A stretch of 64,000 nt of DNA from Nymphalis io (GCF_905147045.1 NC_065911.1:4588001-4652000); one strand, 5' to 3'. Shown: positions 45,871-58,021, counted from the first letter of the stretch. Made by a program: numbers and translations. Notes: a model not told the origin generated them from the letters alone.

Positions 45871-47030
45871 AGTGAAATGCCTTTGAAGAAACATAGTTAT
45901 TATAAAGGATTTCACGCACGAATTACGTCCTTTCAAAATTTTAACTTGTATTAAATCCAAAGGTCCGTTTGAGTCACTAGTATTTATCATATTTATTTTT
46001 AGTTTAAAGATTTTTTTTTAATTTAGTTAACATAAACTCAAGTTTATGTATGACTATGTAAGGTTGTATACCTTCATATATTATTAAACCACACAATATA
46101 TACAAAAACATGTAGAAGCGTATGTTGAAATAAACGAAGGAGGTGTTAGAAATTTAAAATATTTTCTGGTTCAGGACCCAGCGTTGCCCACATATGGTGC
46201 GCTTTGTTGAATAATGGAATAAGTTCCAGCGAATATTCTCCAACGATTTTGAATTTACTCAGCTCAAGTAATATTAGATTTAGGTAAACAGAAATAATAT
46301 TTATTAGAAACATTGTAAACGTACAACTAGAATATATTAATTGTAGTATTATCCAATCACGTTTCAGTAAATATTTAATAATAAAGAATAAATAGTTAAA
46401 AAAAGAAAACGGATGTCGAGGGCTGACATTTTTGATTTATTTATTTAGTTAACATATCTGTAATCGAATGTTATTATATAGTTGCCCGACAATATACAGT
46501 TATGGAGGATTTATTACTTTGCTGATAAAAAATAACAATAAATACATCCCGAACGATTTTAATAAAAATATAGCGCGGTAATAACTTTTAGTGATTTATC
46601 CTTATTTATCAGTTTGTCTGTTCATTTTGTAAAAGCTGAATATGAAATTATTGATAACCAATAAACTATAAAAAAAAAATGTGTAGAAAATTCAAAACCA
46701 GAAATCACATAACTAGAATGAAGTTTGGAATAAGCACCAAATGAAATAATACGTTGTGCACATATTTAATTACATAAAGACAAAGTTGTAACTTCGTGCG
46801 GTAAGCGACAAGAATATTTATTCAAGAATAAAGTGAATATACGCTGCATTCTCCACTAAAACATGATTTCCATGCAAAAGGACTGTAAATAAGTCGGTCT
46901 TTTAAAAGACCGGTAAAGTTGAAACCGCGATATATAAAATGAAAGATGAAATATTTTAATATCGAACGCACCGGTAATTTGAATAGGCTTTGGTAAAATA
47001 AATATTTGTCTATGAAATTTAAGTAAGTTG
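45871..47030. other. No gene seen
   Basis: AT-rich; the overlapping minus frames at 46822-47149 extend into the next SINE and show no domain. Confidence 0.45.
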
Positions 47031-47222
47031 GAGCCTGTAAATGTCCCACTGTTTGTTCTAACGCCTCTTGTTCTCTGAGGAGAATGTTTAGCAATTATTC
47101 CACCACGCTGCTTCAATGCCACCTGATGTGTCATATTTTTATCCGACACATGAGATTGCCTTTAACGCCGAATACAAGATGAATTTATTATAAATACAAA
47201 TTGAGCACATGAAATTTGCTGG
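47031..47222 (-). mobile_element. S1 Metulj-type SINE, 5' head missing
   Basis: The minus strand begins at the AGAGCACCAGCAAATTTCAT region, continues AATTCATCTTGTATTCGGCG and GCATTGAAGCAGCGTGGTGG, and ends CAGTGGGACATTTACAGGCT at 47031. The head is replaced by an A-run next to a P fragment. Confidence 0.72.
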
Positions 47223-47239
47223 TGCTCTGAAAAAAAAAA

Positions 47240-47355
47240 GATTTGTGATGTTATGTCGCTTGTGCCTGAAATTACTCTGGCTCACTCACCATTCCAACCG
47301 GAACACAACAATACCAAGTACTATTTTGCGGTAGATTATGTGATGAGTGGGTGGT
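47240..47355 (-). mobile_element. P-family retroposon fragment
   Basis: It holds the middle of the family (complement of GATGTTATGTCGCTTGTGCC ... GATGAGTGGGTGGTA). The poly(A) end and the 5' terminus are both absent; a short A-run at 47230-47239 joins it to the SINE. Confidence 0.7.
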
Positions 47356-48905
47356 ATGCGAAGCATCCATAGATCTTATGTTCAGCTTCTTCATTATTTG
47401 ATTTTTACGACAATATATATAAATGAAACGCGAATTATGTCTAAAGCTATTATACATTTATTTTACATCATAAAAAAAACCAAATGTCGCAATATATTTC
47501 TTTGATAGATGAGCAAAGACTTCCCGTTCAAGAAGGTATATAATCCTTTGAAAAAATATATCCGACCTAAGACTATGTGAAAGTATATTTAATTATGTAA
47601 TGTTAGGTATGTATAAATATTAATGAAATTTATATTATATCAAATTATTTTAGTACATATCACTTAATGTATATATAGTGATTTTGGTTTCGAATATACA
47701 TTCTTCAGAATATAACTGAGACGAAACCCAATAAAATTACATTGCTATGCATTGCTTAAATACAATTAAATTATTATATATCTTGAAGCATTGTGCTTTT
47801 CAAATGAGATGGCTTTTATTGAATAATTTAAATATTATCACTATTGTGTGTTTATTTCGAATGAAACTGTAATGACGGAACTTCTTGAAACTTAGCTTTA
47901 TTGTATCAGTTCGAAATTTCGAACCGCCACCAAATATCTTCGGTTTCTAGGTAAGATTTATCTTTGTAGCGATCAGAAAGTACATTATTACGTCACTTGT
48001 GAAATTGTTAGTTTTTCATCTTTGAAATATAAGATTTATTGTCGAAGCTTTATATAAGAAAGTAATAATTATCAGTATTGAATAAAAACAAAATTGTTAT
48101 AACATTACGTAAAATATGTATACGTAAATAAATATTAAAGGGATATGTACAAATCACAAATGCGTGAAACTTCGTTCTGGCCGCCAAGAATGCTAGTAGA
48201 ATTTACTCGTTAAATCGAAATTTCGATTTTAAAAGGATTTTTTTAAAAAACCATTCAAAACTATTATCATTTTTAAATATGTTTATAAAAAAAACTGTAT
48301 GTGTTATAAAGGTAATATTGTTATATGATTGTAATTACTACAACTTTGTTAATCGGCTCAAGTACCTACTGTTGTTCATGAAAGCAATTGACAGAAACAA
48401 AGACAAAACAGTATTGCCAACTTAAGATAAATATATGAAAATTGTACATCCTTTACATATTTAACATGTTACATACACTAATTTAATAATAAATTAATAA
48501 AAAATCGGTTTATAATAAAAATAGTTTTAAGTTAAAATGTTACTAAATGTAAAAGGTCGCTTCAGGCTACAAAGATGCAATGTAGCAAAAATTTCATCTC
48601 TGCAATTAGTCGAACACTTTTTTAATTTTTAAAGAACTTTGAACCTAATAATTAAGCACTTAAGGTTCAAGTGAGTAATCGTAGATGCAATTTTAATATG
48701 ATTTTCGAGTAATTACAAAACAAAACGGAACGCTTGACTAAATTCAAGAGTTTTGATGTTCTAACCGTAGGTCAAACTTAGAAATTACATCAGGACGGCA
48801 TTTCATTAGTCAAAATCTAATAAAAATGTAGTAAGATGTATAAATTCTTTATTATTATTTATTGTCAAATATACACTATCAACTAAATATTAGTGCTATT
48901 TAAAC
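47356..48905. other. No gene seen
   Basis: AT-rich, with no recognised repeats. Confidence 0.45.
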
Positions 48906-49142
48906 TTTTTTTTTTTTATAGAATAGGAAGGTGGACGAGCATATGGGCCACCTGATGGTAAGTGGTCACCAAACGCCCTTAGACATTGGCATTGTAAGAA
49001 ATGTCAACCATCGCTTATAGCCAATGCGCCACCAACCTTGGGCACTAAGATTTTATGTCTCTTGTGCCTGTAATTACACTGGCTCACTCACCCTTCAAAC
49101 CGAAACACAACAATATCAAGTATTGCTGTTTTGCGGTAGAAT
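48906..49142 (-). mobile_element. P-family retroposon, 5'-truncated
   Basis: Poly(A) at 48906 on the minus strand; the copy ends at TATTCTACCGCAAAACAGCA (49142), so the first ~60 bases are lost. The 61-codon frame at 49024 is the recurrent repeat peptide. Confidence 0.82.
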
Positions 49143-49329
49143 AAAAACGAAGTTTTTATTCTTATTACGGAAAAAAATTGTAATGTACGAAATTTTAACT
49201 AAACGTTAACATTAAATAGAATCTTGAGTAAGTTTTGTGTCCGTAAAATACTCTCAATAGAATGTTGGCTAATATCTCAAGAAACAAACAAGAACAAGTT
49301 TCTAAATCAGCGTTACCATGCCCAGAACT

Positions 49330-49415
49330 TTACCGGACTAATCCGGTTTCTATACCAGTTTGCCCCGGTTGTAATCCAGTCCGGAGCGGACCGAAGCGGT
49401 TTCGACCGGTTTTAG
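49330..49415. promoter_or_regulatory. CCGG/CCGGTT word cluster
   Basis: Three CCGGTT words (49343-49348, 49365-49370, 49406-49411) plus ACCGGA and TCCGGA occur in about 80 bases of otherwise AT-rich DNA. CCGGTT is the half of the AACCGGTT site recognised by Grainyhead proteins. It may instead be a decayed short repeat. Confidence 0.25.
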
Positions 49416-50329
49416 CTAGGCCACACGTCTTAGGCTTTACCACAAGATTTCATAAATTAATTAAAGTTTTAATTTACTATTGAGCACTTATATGCTATGG
49501 ACTACTGAAAACGTAATAAAAAGGTTATCTAAAAATAATTTAACATAAATAAAATATATAAATAATGTACAAATTCGTGAACAAGCTCTCAAAGTTGCAA
49601 GCATTCATTTAAAGTTCACAGTAGCCACTGAGATCCAAATTATAAGCGAGTAGTTCCAGTTTCTGGACTATCTCCTGGAAATTCGACTGTGATAAATTAA
49701 ACTGTTCTGACAGTTGATGTTTATACAATACACTTGAGTTTAAGTTTGGATACAGATAAAATATAGTTCGTTGAGTGTACTGCTTAAATTCTCGTGTTGT
49801 TTCATGTTTGTTATTTTAGGTACCATTTCGAAATATATATTTGAATTTTAGAACGTAAATTGAGATGGGTTGTTTTTTAACTTTCTAGCTGTTTATAGTC
49901 ATATAAATTTAATAAAGGTAATTTTACTCATGTTGCTACGTCGTATCATTGAGAGAGTGAAAATATGTATCAGCCTTGCTATTCATCTGCTCGTAAACTG
50001 GTTTTAGGGCCAACCACTTCAAGATCACAGGTGCAACCGCGAGTATATCAATAATTATAGATCATTATATGTTAAAAATGTTTATAGGAAAATAAAGAAT
50101 TTCTTAACTTTATAATTTAATTACTCATTAGTCTTATTTAATTTAATAAGAACGGGCGTGTATATGAGTAGTAATTAACAAACGAATGTCTTAGTGATGT
50201 AACGCTCAGGTGAGACAGACGAATATGACGAAATATTAATTTGGAATAAGTTGTAATTCATCTTATATTGAAAGTTATATTTAGTAAAAATTAGGTAGGC
50301 AGAATCGCAATTTTAACAATCCCTTAAAA
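49416..50329. other. No gene seen
   Basis: AT-rich; nothing recognised. Confidence 0.45.
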
Positions 50330-50475
50330 TGTCAATGTGTTACCAACATTCGAAACGAAGTCCTTTGTGCTTACTTACACTGGCTCAAAGACCCTTCAAT
50401 AACACAGTAAGTATTACTGTTTTGCAATTTGTAATGAGTGAGTGGTACCTGTGGTAGGTATAGCTTTCTGCAAGC
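50330..50475 (-). mobile_element. P-family retroposon, old fragment
   Basis: Degenerate family words in order on the complementary strand: accaacattcgaaac, TTGTGCTTACTTACACTGGC, AGTAAGTATTACTGTTTTGC, AATGAGTGAGTGGTACCTG. Both ends are lost. Confidence 0.55.
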
Positions 50476-51360
50476 AAGTGCTTTTAATTATAAAGTTATT
50501 ATAAAATTAAACCCAATATATTGTCAATTAAAGTCACTTACCTAGTTTAATGTTCTTTATTTAAAACAATCATGTATGTCATTGAAATTCCTCTATAATG
50601 GTGGTGTTGTTTATGAATATTCTCGACATCAATCACTATTAAATATCGATATATATAGTATGAAATGCCCTTTACAAGACAACGTCTCGAATGGTGCTAT
50701 TAAATTTGAAACTATAATCTCGACAAGTTTACGTCGTAGCGCAGAAACTGCGAACTAATTGGTTTATACCGTATAATTTACACACGCATTGCCTACAATC
50801 AGACTCCGATCATTATCTTATGTTTCAAACTCGACGTTGATGGGAATTTTAAACTATTATTATTTTTGTTTAGCGTTCAATATCTTGTTAATCTTGTATT
50901 CGGTTCATGATTTGCACTTTTAATTAATTGTTCTTTATGTTGATTTTTTTAGTATTGGCTTATATTATTTAAATAGCGCCATACATTTATTTTATGAACA
51001 CACTTGTTTTCGTGCGACTAAGTTATTTTTGGGTTTTTTTATTTTTCATTATGTTGTTAAAGAAATGAATTCATTTAAAATAACAATGTAAGATTGACTT
51101 AGTTGGATTGGACTTGAAGATTTTAGTCAAAACAGTTACATTCGTGGGTGTTTCTAAAACTAATAGCTCGTAGACAAAACATTGAAAGAGTTTTCTTTCT
51201 TTAAGTTATTTTCTTCAAGTAACGGATATAATAAAAATAGATTAATTTAAAAAATATATCATGGAATACGTGTCTTCATGATTTTAATACCATTTCTATA
51301 TGAAGGTAAGTCAAATTATAGATTTATTTAATAATAACTTGTATAAACGTGTCATTCCCA
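50476..51360. other. No gene seen
   Basis: AT-rich; a 60-codon frame at 50576-50758 is not recognised. Confidence 0.45.
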
Positions 51361-51506
51361 CAGGCAAAGAGAGAGATTTGGAACTTATTCCAACTTACTC
51401 CAATGCGATAATAACAAGATAAGAATGAAATCTCCATGATGCTTGCCTGGGTTTGAACCAGCAATCATCGGTTATGATTAATTATTGTAACTACTGGGCG
51501 ATCGGT
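51361..51506 (-). mobile_element. S1 Metulj-type SINE, old
   Basis: The minus strand has a head-like CCGATCGCCCAGTAGTTACA, CATAACCGATGATTGCTGG, ttcaaacccaggcaagcatc and a degraded tail. It is heavily deleted in the middle. Confidence 0.6.
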
Positions 51507-52110
51507 AATTGTAACTAATTATATGTAAATAAATGTATGCGCAAATACACCAAAGTTTCATTGACACAAGAATTTTTCAAAAGAATACGAAACAGTAAAA
51601 TTTTAACGAGAAAGAATTGAACAATTCAATTTCCGTTTATAGTCAAACATTTTTGATTATTTCAATGGTACTTAAATAAAACCCCAACTTTCTTCAGATA
51701 AAACTTTGCGTGGACATAAAAATCTGAATTATACGCGACATCGTAAAATATACGCTGAGTGCAAGATATCAGAGTTTAATATTCATTGTCAATAAAAAAT
51801 GTTGTTGACTATAATAGTTTTTGCTATAATCTTGTTTCGTCGACTTATTTTTTTATTTTGATATTTAGAAATATGTCATGATATTGTATTTTTTTAATAA
51901 ATTCCATATTTGAAAATTATATCAACGCTGCTATCTGCTTTCAAATTTAAAACTATTTAATATTAATTGATTTTATCAAACACTTTTTTATCAATAATTT
52001 CCACTAACCCAATTTTCTTGTTTAAATTAAATTATTGTAGTCTAGTTATAAGATCATTTGGTTTTATGGTATGCAATGAATTAGTTCTTTTTTGTTGCAA
52101 TTTTCTCTAC
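51507..52110. other. No gene seen
   Basis: AT-rich. Confidence 0.5.
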
Positions 52111-52119
52111 GATTAAAGA

Positions 52120-52285
52120 ATACAGCGTAAGGAAAGAATACACCTGCATGGGATGCCTGCTGTGGGATACAATTTTGCCATAAGTGTAAACATTGGAGCA
52201 GCGTGGTGGAATGCGCTCAAAACTTTTCCTCTACTTAGAAGGACTTAGCCCAGCCGTGGGACGACTACAGGCCATTACTATGGCA
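52120..52285 (+). mobile_element. S1 Metulj-type SINE 3' half
   Basis: It contains aaggaaagaatacacctgca, ATTGGAGCAGCGTGGTGGAA and CTTAGCCCAGCCGTGGGACG, ending in tacaggccattactatggc. The head and first half are missing. Confidence 0.72.
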
Positions 52286-52526
52286 CACCCAATGGTGGTA
52301 ACTTAAAGACACTTATTTCATCTCTAATTAAATTAGCTTTAATGTCTTAATTAGTAAACAAATAAATCTATTAAACATAATAGTTACATTCAACGTTTAC
52401 AAGTCATTATCTGATTATAAGCTTTATTTAATTACTATGTTATTATTATATTGTCAATCAAGGCCTCATGAGTATCTCTAGAGTAACCTTCAATAGGTAT
52501 TTCAAAGTCAAACAGAATTATATTAA

Positions 52527-52527
52527 A

Positions 52528-52568
<41 letters not shown>

Positions 52569-52569
52569 T
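52527..52569. repeat. (TA)n microsatellite
   Basis: About twenty TA units with one CA interruption. Confidence 0.93.
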
Positions 52570-52747
52570 AGGCATTAAAAAGTCTTATTTATTAGTATGG
52601 AAGTAATTAATCATAACTGAAGGGATCTAGACATATCGATTTTTTTTGTCATTACTTGTATAATTAATATAATTTATTAATTGTATTGTCTAGACTTTGT
52701 TATAAGTATCAGAATCGTTTAATGGCTTCATAGTAATGAAGGCAGTG

Positions 52748-52801
52748 AATACAAACTGGAACTACAGGCAGAAGGGACATAACATTTTAGTTCCATAGGT
52801 T
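52748..52801 (+). mobile_element. P-family internal fragment
   Basis: It matches ACAGGCAGAAGGGACATAAC ATTTTAGTTCC, the centre of the family, then breaks into a T-run. A second P fragment starts about 130 bases downstream, overlapping the same part of the family, so these are two insertions. Confidence 0.55.
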
Positions 52802-52924
52802 TTTTTTTCTTATTTAATTTAGGGATTTTTGTCCTACACAGGCACGTTAGTCCCACTGTCCCTTCTATATTTTGTAACATCACTTATTATTTATTGCTAT
52901 TAGATAAAATTCCAGGAGCATTAG

Positions 52925-53125
52925 CACAGCAGTATTGTTGTGTTCTAGTTTGAAGGGTGCGTAAACCAGTGTATTTACAGGCACAAGGGACATAACATCT
53001 AAGTTCCAAAAGTTGGTGGCGCATTAACAATGTAAGGGATGGTTAATATTTCTTACAGTATCAACGTAAATTGTTGGCGACAACGTACCATCAGCTGGCC
53101 TATGGCTAGTCTGCCTACCTATTTA
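52925..53125 (+). mobile_element. P-family retroposon, diverged
   Basis: It reads ACAGCAGTATTGTTGTGTTC, GTTTGAAGGGTGCGTAAACC, GGCACAAGGGACATAACATC, GGTGGCGCATTAACAATGTA and TACCATCAGCTGGCCTATGG to gtctgcctacctattt. The 5' ~80 bases and the poly(A) are missing. Confidence 0.75.
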
Positions 53126-53786
53126 AATACATAAAAGGTAACCAAAATATTATAGATTATCTTTCAAGTAATTAAAATTAAACATTTAACAATAACCATA
53201 CATACATTAATTCTATAAAAAAACATAATGATGAAAGTTCAATGACATGTATAAACTATACATTACACTGCTTAAGATAAATAGTACAAAATCTTTCATT
53301 CATATCTCACGTGGCTTCTCACTTAATATGCCTTTTAAAACACTTTAAAAGAACTAGAAATTCTCCAAGAATTTATCCAACAATTCTGCAATTGCAGCGA
53401 AACACTTTTATTAAGCTCCATACGTAACTGTCACAACAAAGTAAACGATGGCCGCACAGCATCCGAGATGTTAGAGTTATATCCGAGAGAAATTCGGAGA
53501 AATCGTGAACAGCTATGTGGGAAGCCTTTAGCTGAGGATACGGTGTAAATTTTAAAGTAGTGTAAAGTTTTATGTTTTGTGTACACCATGTTTGTTGTCA
53601 AAAGAGCTTGAATTCTTTTTAGTGGTGATAAAAGAAATCTATCTTCGTTAGGTGTATGGTCAATATTAGTTATTATATGAAACGAAATGTTAAAATTGAT
53701 GGTCGAAATACAATGGAAATTTAAAAAAAATAATGAGAGTGCCAAGGTACTCACGTGAATTGATGTGTAAATAACAATTCTTACGC
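53126..53786. other. No gene recognised; holds most of the longest open frame
   Basis: The minus strand is open for 151 codons (53431-53886). Serine-, threonine- and phenylalanine-rich segments show no recognisable domain, and a length of 151 codons is possible by chance in a 64-kb window. I do not call it a gene. Confidence 0.3.
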
Positions 53787-53843
53787 TGACGTCATCTGAC
53801 GCTCGAAATCTCACGCTTACTAATTTGACGCACGAAGTCTCAG
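53787..53843. promoter_or_regulatory. TGACG cluster with a palindromic CRE
   Basis: A perfect TGACGTCA (53787-53794) is followed by two related units, TGACGCTCGAAATCTCA at 53797 and TGACGCACGAAGTCTCA at 53826, spaced 29 bases apart. TGACGTCA is the classical site for CREB/ATF bZIP factors. The duplicated units may be weaker sites. Function is inference. Confidence 0.3.
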
Positions 53844-53889
53844 TTAGCCCCCCTACCGTAAACTGAGCGCTAAGATGTTTACACATTAA

Positions 53890-54339
53890 AAAGAAACATT
53901 AATTTAAAAGGACAATACACGAACAAATAAGTTATTGGATTAAAAGCATAATAAATAAAGCGGCATTAACATCCGCGGAGGAAATCTAAGAGTCGAAAAC
54001 TTAAAGAGACATTTTGATGCTAAACGACGTTTTACAGGGGAATATTATTCCCTCGTTGGAACCGTGGATCGTGTACGTGATGCTATTCCAACAAAATCAA
54101 TAGGAGAGACATTCGAGTCTAAGCGGGCTTTGAAATTCGCGGTTGAGGTAGAAATGCTAAATAAAGTTCTAGCTAGAAACTACAAATAGCTAATAATTTG
54201 TACATGAATCGAAATGGTCTAATTATAATCAGCATGTGGATTTTGCTGGTAGCTTATGCAAGCCTAAATACTGGGTACGCGTAATTATTCTATCCTATAA
54301 TATGTATTTATACTTTTTATTGCTGTTTGTTTATTGCAG
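53890..54339. other. No gene seen; balanced-composition patch
   Basis: 54000-54180 is less AT-rich and free of known repeats, and could be conserved noncoding sequence. Confidence 0.35.
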
Positions 54340-54467
54340 ACTATGGAACCCGCGGCTTCGTCGGCATAGAATTTTAAACTTTAGAGACGAAAATTCTTAG
54401 ATCAGACATCAGCGGCAGCGGAAATTCGAAGACGCCTCAACTTATTTTATTTGTATAGCTTTGAAAG
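54340..54467 (+). other. Possible 128-nt noncoding exon
   Basis: It is preceded by a strong acceptor (tactttttattgctgtttg, then tttattgcag, AG at 54338-54339) and followed by the consensus donor AAAG|GTAAGT at 54468. An ATG at 54343 reaches a stop after eight codons, so it would be untranslated. The start (cccgcggcttcgtcggcata) resembles an inverted Helitron 3' end, so a Helitron-derived exon or a coincidental pair of sites are both possible. Confidence 0.25.
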
Positions 54468-54924
54468 GTAAGTTAGGTAGTGGTTATATGCACATTTAGT
54501 ACGAGTTGATATTATATAGTGAACAAGTTAAAAAAAAAACTTGAAAATTTGGTGTCTATATTTGAATTTTCATTTGATGCTTTAATTTCAGTGATACTTT
54601 AATATGTCTTCAAAACATATAATACTCAAGGAAATATGATTTCATAACATTGAGTGCGTCTAAGACACGATTTTCCGCCAATCGATATAAAAGCCATTGT
54701 ATTCCACATATTTATAACTCAAGAGAACATTGAGAGATTGATACTTAAACTCAACAAGATGGTGGATTAAAATAGTTTATAGAAATTATATTTAAAACGT
54801 ATAATCAATTTATAAGAGAAAAAAGTCTAGAGTTCTAGCAAGGACTTATTCAAATCTATATTACTGTAACCAATGGATAAACTTTGATAAAAATTCATAC
54901 AATATTTGATAAAATGTAGTAATA
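54468..54924. other. No gene seen
   Basis: AT-rich. Confidence 0.5.
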
Positions 54925-55183
54925 GCATTTAAATGTCCAACGTAGGCTAATATTTCCCTTCCTTTTGAAGAGAACCTTTTGAGCTCATTCAACCATGCAG
55001 TTCCAATGTTTACACGTATAGCAGATTCTTATCCGACACATGCATTTCCTCACGACGTTTTACTTCCCCAAGCAATCAATAACAAACAGAAATGTAGTAC
55101 ATGTATATTCAACAATGAATACCCGTTATTGAACCCATGATCTTAGTAAGATTGACAAATAACCACATGGCCATTTCGGTTCC
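54925..55183 (-). mobile_element. S1 Metulj-type SINE, diverged, near full length
   Basis: On the minus strand: gaaatggccatgtggttatt (head), atcatgggttcaataacggg (B-box region), catgtactacatttctgttt, AAACGTCGTGAGGAAATGCA, CATTGGAACTGCATGGTTGA and CCTACGTTGGACATTTAAAT. All parts are in order though each is altered, so this is an old copy. Confidence 0.65.
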
Positions 55184-55208
55184 TAAATGGTATATTGACG
55201 GCATTGAC

Positions 55209-55469
55209 GAGCCGGTTGGTGTGGTTGGTAGATACTTTCACGCCGAAGGTTGTGGGTTCGATCCCCACCTAGGACAGAAATTTGTGTGCATGAAAATGTC
55301 TGTTTGTCCTTAGTCTGGGTGTAATTATCTTTATAAGTATGTATTTACAAAAGAAAAGTAGTATGTGTAGTATATCACTTAACTGGTTTCCATAGAACAA
55401 GCTCTGCTTAGTTTGGGATCAGATGGTCGTGTGTGAATAATGTCCCAAGATATTATTGTTATTATTGTA
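55209..55469 (+). mobile_element. S2 tRNA-Glu-like SINE, full length
   Basis: The head GAGCCGGTTGGTGTGGTTGG lacks a short segment (TAGATACTTTCACGCC instead of AGAACACTTGCCTTTCACGCC), which removes part of the anticodon arm. The B box GGTTCGATCCC and body are intact, and the tail is (ATTATTGTT)-like. Confidence 0.87.
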
Positions 55470-55997
55470 TAATACTTTGAGTAAAATCAAACCAAACCAG
55501 ACTTATTTTAAAAGTTAATTCAATATTAGTTACAAATAAACCTTCAAGGATTCATTAAAAATAACCAAACTGTATTCGTATTGCGATGATAAGTTGATAT
55601 CGAATATAGCATCGTCAGAATAGACCATAATTTTATCACTCAGTGATATCTTCGTCTCGAATCGTGAGCAAATCCAATATTGGCAAATATAGACTTGAAT
55701 TTCTAGTTTGATTCTCCGCTAATATAATAATATTGTGTATCTAAGATCTGTAGAGGAATTGAATTTAGTTGATGGTCTACGTATACCGTTTTTAATGTTA
55801 CTCCTTCTGAATTTAACGTGTTAAATAATAGATTTGAAAACTATTTTTGATTCAATATACTAAAAGTTCAATAATAATTTAACTTTAAAAACATTATTGT
55901 TTGACAATAAATTAATATCTATTATTATTTATATATGACGTAACAATAAATGAATATAAAATTTAAAGTAAATCAAATACAAGTTTCTATTAATTTA
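55470..55997. other. No gene seen
   Basis: AT-rich. Confidence 0.5.
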
Positions 55998-56308
55998 TAC
56001 TATTATAGCCGAGATGGCCTAGTGATGAGAACGCGTGAATATTAACCGATGATCGTGGGTTCGAACCCGGGGAAGCACCACTGAATTTTCATGTGCTTAA
56101 TTTGTGTTTATAATTCATCTTGTGCTTGACGGTGAAGGAAAACATCGTGAGGAAACCTGCATGTGTTTAATTTAATTGAAATTCTGCCACATGTGTACCA
56201 ATCCGCATTGGAGCAGCGTGGTGGAAAAAGCTCTAAACCTTCTCCTCAAAAGGGAGAAAAGGCTGTAGCCCAGCAGTGGGACATTAACAGGCTGTTACTG
56301 TACTATTA
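55998..56308 (+). mobile_element. S1 Metulj-type SINE, best-preserved full copy
   Basis: It runs from GCCGAGATGGCCTAGTGATG through the B box GGTTCGAACCC, CATGTGCTTAATTTGTGTTT, AAAACATCGTGAGGAAACCT, GGAGCAGCGTGGTGGAAAAA and GCAGTGGGACATTAACAGGC to TGTTACTG. TACTATTA occurs on both sides (55998-56005 and 56301-56308), a probable short target duplication. It serves as the reference copy for this window. Confidence 0.9.
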
Positions 56309-56782
56309 ATATAATAATTGTTACGATTGTAATGAATATACCAGAACGAAATATATATTTTACATAAGCAACTCTCGTTAATGAAAAACTGATATCAACA
56401 AAAAATCATTTATAATATTAACGTAAATAATGTAATATTTACAATGTACATAATACCGGGCACTGATTGCGATATTAATAGTAGAAGTTGAACCCGTATT
56501 GCTCTGTTTAAAATAATGACATTTTGATTATCGCCGCAATCAATTGTTATATGATTGGGTTAGTTTTTAAATTGTAATAATTCAATATGATAGAGCGTTA
56601 TTATATTTTAAAATAATTAGCAATTATCAATTTTCATGGAATCGATATAATTACGCAAAGAGTAATTATTCAGTTTATTTGGTTCTTCTCCATAGGCTCT
56701 AGTTCTGAATCGTTAGTTTTACTAAATACATATATTAAAAAAATGCATATCATATTATTTCTGTCGACTTGAATGAAGTCTA
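56309..56782. other. No gene seen
   Basis: AT-rich. Confidence 0.5.
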
Positions 56783-57040
56783 CTGGTGGTAAGGCTTTGT
56801 GCAAGCTCGTCTGGGTAGGTAACATCCACTCATCAGACATTCTACCGCAAAACAGCTGTACTTGGTATTGATGCGTTCTGGTTTGAAGGGTTTGAGTCAG
56901 TGTATTTACAGGCACAAGGGACATAACATCTTAGTTCTCAAGGTTGGTGGCATATTGGCGATGTAAGCAATGATTAACATTTACAATGCCGATGTCTATG
57001 GACGTTGGTGACCACTTACCATCAGGTGGCCTATATGCAC
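56783..57040 (+). mobile_element. P-family poly(A) retroposon
   Basis: From CTGGTGGTAAGGCTTTGTGC to CAGGTGGCCTATATGCAC followed by a short A-run. The CGTCCGCCTTCCTATTCTAT segment just before the tail is deleted. Confidence 0.8.
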
Positions 57041-57133
57041 AAAAAAGTATAATTGTTTTTTTCATATATTTCTTGTAATTATCGTTCTATACCCTATTAT
57101 TGTATAATGTAGTAGAAGAAGAATCTATTTTTT

Positions 57134-57180
57134 ACATATACATACATACATATACATACATACATATATATACATACATT
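57134..57180. repeat. (ATAC/TA)n microsatellite
   Basis: Interrupted tetranucleotide repeat. The tyrosine- and isoleucine-rich frame at 57100-57324 reads through it and is not a gene. Confidence 0.93.
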
Positions 57181-58021
57181 TATAACATTTTTAACGATTT
57201 ATCGGTAAGCCTGATTCCTCGTGATAATCAAACACATCGTATCAATGATGGGATGGTTAATTCCCTACTACTAACTAATAATACCAATTTACCGCAAATT
57301 CTACGCAAATCCTATACCCATTAATAGTATTATATTATCAATTGGTATAGGATACCTTTATTGTAACATTTTTCTTTATACCCTACTGAGCATGTATGTT
57401 ATTATATATCCTAATTAGCATAACAATTTGTGTAACTATTATTTATTAAACAATATTTAAAAAAATCCACGTTATTTTTATAAACTTACTCGCGTGAGCA
57501 TGTTCACAAGCTGTCATTCTGAAACAGATTATAATCAAGTAATCATTCAAAGCATATTTGTTTAACGAGTAATATATAAATACGTAATTTAATAACAATT
57601 TTCTTGTTAAATTGTTTTATAATTTTATACAACCATTTCGAGCACGTGTTCCTTTAATCTTATTCGCGTGAGCATGTTAACAAGTGCGCTCAGTCATTTC
57701 CAATCTGATTATGTTCTGTGATCGCGTGTTTTCATGGCAAATTAAACAGACAGACTGGTAGCTTAATACCTAATGTATTTAGTTTGAATTCACTGTATAA
57801 AAGCTCTTAATTAATAATTTGATTTTACGTAAACCACTGACAGAACAGACGTTAGGAAAACCTAGCTTTCATTGTTTAACACCGGTCAATTACTTACAAA
57901 ACATTCATTTTTTAAAAGTTAATAGAGGTTGGACGAATAATATGTTTTGTTATTATTTAATTTGATTAATGAATTAGACGCGATTTGTTATGTATTGTTA
58001 GACTTCAAGGAAAAATAATTA
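57181..58021. other. No gene seen
   Basis: AT-rich. A cgcgtgagcatgtt word occurs twice (57491-57504 and 57665-57678) in related surroundings, suggesting an old local duplication of unknown kind. Confidence 0.4.

Noticed and set aside
53431..53886. 151-codon minus-strand open frame, the longest in the window
   Set aside because: No recognised domain or repeat signature; plausible by chance at this window size, and a regulatory-looking TGACG cluster overlaps it.
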